Origin: Megalobrama amblycephala
Lineage: Eukaryota; Chordata; Actinopteri; Cypriniformes; Xenocyprididae
Direction of reading: 5' to 3'
NCBI RefSeq assembly: GCF_018812025.1
Contig: NC_063044.1
Coordinates: forward strand, 41,650,243-41,714,242
Length of the DNA: 64,000 nucleotides
Shown here: positions 58,411 to 64,000 of the stretch, piece by piece
How the letters are laid out: each line of letters begins with the position of its first letter
Numbering within the stretch: position 1 is the first letter of the stretch
Translations under genes and position numbers: made by a program
The notes under the pieces: generated by a model
Told to the model about the DNA's origin: nothing
Databases searched by the model: none
The model's input: the letters and a program-made list of their open reading frames with translations, nothing else

Positions 58411-59387
58411 AAAAGTAGCAATTATCTTTTACATTGTTTTATTCTGTGGTGGAAACAAGCTGCCATATGTTCCGCTTACTTATGAAAAAAAGAAAGAAAA
58501 AAGATTGCTATAGGGAGAAACATTCAAACTGAGATTTTTAATAACAACTTCCAAAAAATAAAGTAAATAAGTAAATTTAATTAATGCAGTGATTCCACTG
58601 TAAAATCAAACACATTCAAACTACAATTATGCACAACGTCCTAAAAAATATATTTATTTTACAACTTAAAAGTTAAATAAATAAATGCAGTGATTCCAGT
58701 TTAGTGTCTGACACATTCAAAGTAAAATAAATAATTAAATTAAATTAAATTAAATTTCTAATTAAATTGGGCAAGTTCAGATAAGTTGTGCCCTCTACAG
58801 ATCATTTAGCTCAAACCGAATTCTGTCATCATCTCATCTCCTCACCCAAACTCATTTATTTTCCCTCCATGGAAAGTCAAAGCTGCTTATTTCTAACAAA
58901 AAACACATGGTGATCAATGGCTATCAAGTTCAGCTGCCATTTTGCTTTGTTTAGGTTTGAAATTGTACCACTAGACAATTCTGTTTTCTGTTTACACTAG
59001 ACACTATGTCATTCAAAAGTATCTTTTTCTTTTGTCATGTCTTATCTCACCTAGAGCACCAAGAATGCACACACTAATGCCCCCTAAAAAAAAAAAAAAA
59101 AAAAAAAAATCGGTGGATGACACCACTATATTTTTGGTCCAAATAAAAGTGCAAGAGGTTCACCCCATGCGCTTCAATTAATGTCTCAACAAATCAGAGT
59201 CAGATCCCCTGTGTGAAATAACATATTTGAAGGGGGATTGGGCGTGTGGGTGTGATGGCCTCTCTCTGTGAGCTGAGTCAGACAAAATCAGCTCCTGTCA
59301 GTCTGTCAGAGGCACTGATGATGACGGAGTGACACGGCTGCAGGTCTCTCAACCGTTCCGCACACAATCTGCCTCCATGTGTTTTAA
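58411..59387. other. Non-coding stretch, no gene seen
   Basis: It contains an imperfect direct duplication ('ATGCAGTGATTCCA...ACACATTCAAA' at about 58585 and 58686), (TTAAA)n near 58735-58755 and poly-A at 59087-59109. Confidence 0.55.
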
Positions 59388-60754
59388 AAGGATTCTTCAC
59401 CCAAAAATGAAAAATTCTGTCATCATTAACTCAACCTCATGCTGTTCTAAACCCATATGAGGCTTTCAAACATTCAAAAGGACACAAAAGCACTGTAAAA
59501 CTATCATAAAAGTGGCTCATACGACTCATATATTGCCACATTTCTATTCTTCTGAAGCCATATAATAGCTTTGTGTAAGGAAGGACTGAAATATAAGTAA
59601 TTTACTGTAGTGATCCTGCCTAGTTTGTGCTGGATACAGTATAATGAGGCTTTTGTCATTAAAGGATTAGTTCACTTTCAAATAAAATTTTCCTGAATAT
59701 TTACTCACCCCCATGTCATCCAAGATGTTCATGTCCTTCTTTCTTCAGTCGAAAAGAAATTAAGGTTTTTGATGAAAAATTTCCAGGATTATTCTCCTTA
59801 TAGTGGACTTCAATGGAGCCCAAACAGTTGAAGGTCAAAATTACAGTTTCAGTGCAGCTTCAAAGGGCTTTAAACAATACCAGACGAGGAATAAGGGTCT
59901 TATCTGGCAAAACGATCGGTCATTTTTGAAAAGAATACAACTGTATATGCTTTATATAAACAAATGATCACCTTCCAAGTGGTTCCGCCAAAACCGTACT
60001 TTTGTATTCTTCAAAAAGCTTGCACTGTATGTCCTACGCCTTCCCTATTCTGCTTATGGAAAAAATGGAACTGGCACCGCGTTCTTTCCGTAAGTTGAAT
60101 AGGGAAGGCGTAGGACATACAGTGCAAGCTTTTTGAAGAATACAAAAGTACGGTTTTGGCGGAAACACTTGGAAGGCGATCATTTGTTTATATAAAGCAT
60201 ATACATTTACATTTTTTTCTAAAATGACCGATCACTTCGCTTGATAAGACCCTTATTCCTCATCTGGTATCGTTTAAAGCCCTTTGAAGCTGCACTGAAA
60301 CTGTAATTTTGACCTTCAACCGTTTGGTGCCCATTGAAGTCCATTATATGGAGAATAATCCTGGAATGTTTTCATCAAAAAAATGAAGAAAGAAGGACAT
60401 GAACATCTTGGATGACATGGGGGTGAGTAAATTATCAGGAAAATTTTATTTGAAAGTGAACTAATCCTTTAATATGTTTATAAGCAACTGAAAAAAAGCA
60501 TGTCAGGGCATGTCAAAACTACTCCAGGACCCCAAATCAGCCTCAGAGCCCAGAAGGTTAATAGTGACGTCAGATTTGTGGAAAGTTTATGGTGCTTTTT
60601 TGTCCCTTTTGAAGCTTGAAAGCCTCAGTCTCTTTTTATTATAATTGCATGGAAACCCTTATGTTCCAGGAAGGAAAGAAAGTCATACAGGTTTGAAACA
60701 AAATGAGGGTGAGTAATTGATGACAGAATTTTTATTTCTGAGTGAACTGTAGCT
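59388..60754. mobile_element. Outer TTAA-type MITE split by another MITE
   Basis: Left AAGGATTCTTCACCCAAAAATG after TTAA (59384-59387). Right 'GAATTTTTATTTCTGAGTGA' ... ACTGTAGCT before TTAA (60755-60758). Without the inserted 59663-60468 element it would be about 560 bp. Confidence 0.75.
59663..60468. mobile_element. Nested palindromic MITE (AGGATTAGTTCACTTTCA ends)
   Basis: Inverted ends AGGATTAGTTCACTTTC.../...GAAAGTGAACTAATCCT and TTAA duplications (59659-59662, 60469-60472) define an 806-bp insertion. The arms pair over several hundred bases around about 60065, for example 'CACTGTATGTCCTACGCC' facing GGCGTAGGACATACAGTG. The 1235-1469 fragment is its right half. Confidence 0.92.
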
Positions 60755-60758
60755 TTAA

Positions 60759-61227
60759 AGAGGAGGAGGATGAGCAGCAGCAGGCATCCATTTCAGCAGT
60801 CAGCTGTGAGACACTTCCTCTCAGATGGGATGAGCTCAGTCTGAAAGCCCAGAGACTTCCCCATGACTGTCTCAAATGGATAACGCCACCGCATATCTGC
60901 CAGACCAGGGTCCTGGAGAGCAGTCTGACAATTTAGTGCGGAGGTTAAAAGGAGACACTTGAAACACAAACTACAAACACATTAGGTGTCTGGAATAAAG
61001 AGCAGTGATATGTGCATAATGAAACTAGTCGGTGTTGTGATAGGAGATCAGGCATTTGTGCAGCTAACAAGGAATAAAGAAATAATTCACTTAATAATTC
61101 ACTAATTCATTTTTAAGAACACATTTTTATTTTATATTTGGTGCTCTTTACTATTTAATGAAACCAAACTGGGTCAATTAAGCACCAAAAACGACTAAAA
61201 GCACCATAAAATTACTCCATATAATTT

Positions 61228-61229
<2 letters not shown>
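60759..61229. other. Non-coding stretch, no gene seen
   Basis: No repeat end or credible frame. 60759-60940 is moderately complex. Confidence 0.45.

Positions 61230-61314
<85 letters not shown>
61230..61314. repeat. (TA)n(GATA)n compound microsatellite
   Basis: About 15 TA units, then about 14 GATA units. Pure and probably polymorphic. Confidence 0.97.
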
Positions 61315-61315
<1 letters not shown>

Positions 61316-61317
61316 TC

Positions 61318-61690
61318 CCATTAATGATGCATTAAATTCTTTAAAACAGAATAACAAAAAATACTTTTATAATGTTACAAACCTTTTATATGTCAAATAA
61401 ATGCTTTTTCTTTGGCTGTTCTTGTATTCATTAAAAAAGTTCCACTAATAATAAAATATTTCTTGAGCCCCAAAATCAGCATAATACATTGATTTCTGAA
61501 GGATCATGTGACACTGAAGCCTAGAGTAATGATGCTGAAAATTCAGCTTGGCATCACAGGAATAAATTACATTTGAACATATATTCAAATAGAAAATGTT
61601 TATCTTATATTCCAATAGTATTTCATTATATAATAATATTTTTACTGTATTTTTGATCAAATAATTTAAATCTTGGTGAGCATAAGAGAC
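61318..61690. mobile_element. Third copy of the TCAAAAGTTTGGGG repeat, decayed
   Basis: Recognisable by 'TATAATGTTACAAACC', 'TTTCTTGAGCCCCAAAATCAG', 'GGATCATGTGACACTGAAGC', and GATGCTGAAAATTCAGCTTG. Both ends and the ATATTAAGCAGC segment are altered or deleted. Confidence 0.75.
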
Positions 61691-61724
61691 TTCTTTCAAA
61701 AGCATTAAAAAAAAAAATTATCCT

Positions 61725-63177
61725 ATAAGGGGCCATAATTAATTGAAAAGCCTCTTATAAACATTAGTGAAAATAAAAACATTGATCAACCTTAGTGAAA
61801 TTCATTCATACACATTACTGAAATGAGAAAAGATTTCACACACAAAACACATCCAAAACAGGAAAGAGCTTTATGATTGACTGTACAAATAGTTTTGACA
61901 CAAAACCTGACGTATATATTTAAAAACTGCAGAAAGATACAAAAAAAAAAGAAGCAAATGGATCACTGCAATTCACTGAAACAGCTGGACTCCAGCAGAG
62001 AAACATCTTTTAGTTATCATTTTGTGTCAAATTGTTGGATTTTGATGTAAAATCATACCGTATATGTTGTATTGTTATATATTATGTTGACAAATCATCA
62101 ATTAAATATTTACCATCTTATATTCTGCATAATTGGGTGTTTTTAAATAAACACTGACAAAAGCTATACAAGTTTTAGGGCTGGACAATATGAAGATATA
62201 AATAACATTGATATAATTGATTACATGGATTTAAACCTACCTATATTGTAGTTATATAAAATATTCACAGGCAGATTTGCTTTATGCATTTTCCCGGCGT
62301 CAAAATCAGGCACATATAAATGTCAGGAAACATGATTCATGGCTGCATGTCAATGGATTCGGTTTCTTTGACAAGTTGTAAGAAACACTTTTGAGCTCAA
62401 CCTTTAGTGTAATTCGTTAGTTTTACTCATGTTTTCGCAGTTTCCCCAATTAAATCCAGTCATGCAGCAGGTTCTTTTGCCACTCGGTCCAGCTGAGGGA
62501 GCGCGTTCCAGCGGGAAAGTGACTTCGATGCATAACCTCTATACAAACATTTCAGTTTTTATTTGAGTGCAATTATTATATCTGAAAATAAACAGCAGCT
62601 GGTTAATTGTAACCTCTAATATTGTAGTGTAACAAAATGAGAGGGAAAAACCAAACTGTCGGCATCAGCAGATATCATTCTAAATAATCGGCTATTGGTA
62701 TCGGCAGAGAAATTTAGTATCGGTGCATCTCTAATGGGAAGCCATTCACACTGAAAGTGGACCGAAACAGCGTGCGGTTACAGAGCTCACACTGCACTGA
62801 CATATCATTGGCGCTGCTCTATGGACCGGGCCGTGCGACCGACTTGACATCGCAGGGAAAAACGTGTTTACTAGTGCATAGCGCCACCAAACGGACAGCA
62901 CAGCACGAACTCTGTAACAGCACGCTGTTTCGGTCCACTTTCAGTGTGAATGGGTTCCCATAAAACTGTTACGACTATCCGCCATTGCCTAAAAGAGTTT
63001 GTGAGACACGCGCCAAATTAAACGGTGAAATTCAAGTGAGAATAACTCTTATCATCTACTGAAATCTTTTCTCATTTCAGTAATGTGTATGAATGAATTT
63101 CACTGAGGTTGATCAATGTTTTCACTAGTGGTTTTTAGAAGCTTTTCAATAACTATGGCCTATACGGCCCCTCATAG
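61725..63177. mobile_element. Inverted-repeat element with about 110-bp arms
   Basis: The left arm (61725-61842, starting AAGGGGCCATA) faces the right arm (63050-63177, ending GGCCCCTCATA). 'AACATTGATCAACCT(T/C)AG' and 'TGAAATTCATTCATACACAT' occur in mirrored form. The ~1.2-kb interior is non-coding and includes part of a 'TATCGGTGCATCTCTA'-ended transposon (about 62640-62733) and a Harbinger-like MITE. Confidence 0.75.
62735..62960. mobile_element. Harbinger-like MITE with TAA duplication
   Basis: 226 bp. Arms of about 50 bp include 'CACTGAAAGTGGACCGAAAC' facing 'GTTTCGGTCCACTTTCAGTG'. Identical TAA flanks (62732-62734, 62961-62963) fit the 3-bp TWA target of PIF/Harbinger elements. It is GC-rich relative to its surroundings. 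Open frames across it are palindrome by-products. Confidence 0.8.
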
Positions 63178-64000
63178 TATCCAACTCCAAACATTTGAAC
63201 AGTAGTGCAGCTCTGTGTGAACTGACTGAAATTTCAAGTCATTATTCACTGAAAATCTGTGGCTTTCAAATAAAATCTTTCAGCAAAGTTTAAAATTCAG
63301 CCCATTTCTCACACAAAACTAGTATATGGCTTTAGAATAGAAAGTAGGGCATAAATTGTGCTTTTATGGAGTTGTCAGTAATTTGAGCAGTCCTGTCCAC
63401 TCTCATGTTCATAGATAATAGTGTCCAGGATATTCTTACCAAAAAAATAAATAAAAATGTCTCTTTATATACAGCTTTGGAATGACGTGAGGGTGAGAAA
63501 ATGGTGACATAAATTTAATATTTGGGTGAACAATCCCTTCAAGTGTCATTCCAGTCCTAGTTAGTTGAAAAATTGCCTGAAGCACAGTATCAAACTGATA
63601 TGAGCTATAATCTTGACTATTGGCACTTGCACCACACCAGTGCACAGACACAGAGACTTCAGTGTGTGTGGCCTAGTGTCTGAAGGCATGATTGAAGGAC
63701 TGCAGAGGCTGAAGATAATATGAATGCCGGTGAGCACTACCAATTGGCAGGAAGAGGAGGGTGCCGGGATTCGACTGACAAAATCAGCCCAACGAGAAGA
63801 GCGCGGCGTTAATGAGCCTTTTCATACCAAGCCATGAGCAAGAACCCTGGGGAAACGGGGTAATTAACAGGCGTGCTGACGAAAAAATTCTGATACTTTT
63901 CAGAAGCACTTGCTGTTTTCATTATCCAACTCAAAACATGTTTTGCTGTTTTCGGTTTGATAATTCTCCGGCGTCAGGACAATAGCAGGCCTCTGAGGTC
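63178..64000. other. Non-coding end of window with a MITE end fragment
   Basis: 63455-63540 has 'AATGACGTGAGGGTGAGAAA' and 'TATTTGGGTGAACAATCCCTT', a decayed right end of the GTTCACCC MITE family. The rest (63620-64000) is complex and unique in appearance, with no coding frame resembling a known protein. Confidence 0.45.

Larger units (their letters stand above)
23933..64000 (-). other. hs3st4: Presumed first intron of hs3st4 (incomplete)
   Basis: From the acceptor to the window end no frame encodes the expected first exon (short cytoplasmic tail, transmembrane anchor, stem, and the K-G-G-T-R PAPS loop). HS3ST4 genes have two coding exons and, in mammals, a very long intron. At least 40 kb of intron is therefore the simplest reading. 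An unrelated gene or intergenic boundary inside this span is not excluded. Confidence 0.6.

Noticed and set aside
57956..58421. Minus-strand frames rich in FFLAILTF resembling membrane protein
   Set aside because: By-product of the AGAATTG satellite; periodicity equals the DNA unit.

Overview
The window reads as nuclear DNA from a teleost fish, most likely a cyprinid. It is AT-rich and gene-poor. It is packed with short non-autonomous DNA transposons, snap-back palindromic MITEs, a tRNA-type SINE and microsatellites of kinds I know from carp- and zebrafish-like genomes. I see no bacterial, phage or organellar genes, no CRISPR array and no intact transposase.

Only one host coding exon can be supported: the last exon of a heparan sulfate glucosamine 3-O-sulfotransferase, best matching HS3ST4, on the minus strand at 23228-23882, with a good splice acceptor. 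Its 3' UTR and flank lie below about 23227. No first exon (transmembrane anchor plus the 5' part of the PAPS site) is visible up to 64000. The remaining ~40 kb is therefore read as the large first intron typical of this gene. It includes repeat-poor stretches (about 29.3-30.0, 36.7-37.6, 43.6-45.1 and 51.6-52.0 kb) that could hold conserved enhancers.

Layout: 1-9.4 kb holds a TATC microsatellite, a TTAA-flanked element, an inverted-repeat element carrying a promoter-like insert and a pentanucleotide array. From 9.4 to 22.4 kb there is a transposon nest: a piggyBac-like element inside another element, a 343-bp near-perfect palindrome inside a second family that also carries a dead THAP-domain exon, an AACGTT-rich minisatellite, and a MITE inserted into a repeat whose empty counterpart is at 38.8 kb. 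The hs3st4 exon is at 23.2-23.9 kb. From 24 to 64 kb (intron) there are mariner-like, hAT-like (clean 8-bp target duplication), Harbinger-like and TTAA-type elements, a SINE, an internally duplicated TA-flanked element, an 'AGAATTG' satellite and several nested inverted-repeat elements.

The main value of the window is as a legible record of nested transposition. Several target-site duplications, one empty site and several repeated candidate transposase-binding motifs can be read directly. I found nothing that amounts to a new multi-gene system. The most unusual items are the THAP-bearing inverted-repeat element, the three spaced GGGTC/GACCC palindromes conserved in two piggyBac-like copies, the element with repeated CATTCGGT motifs, and the transposon with two right ends.
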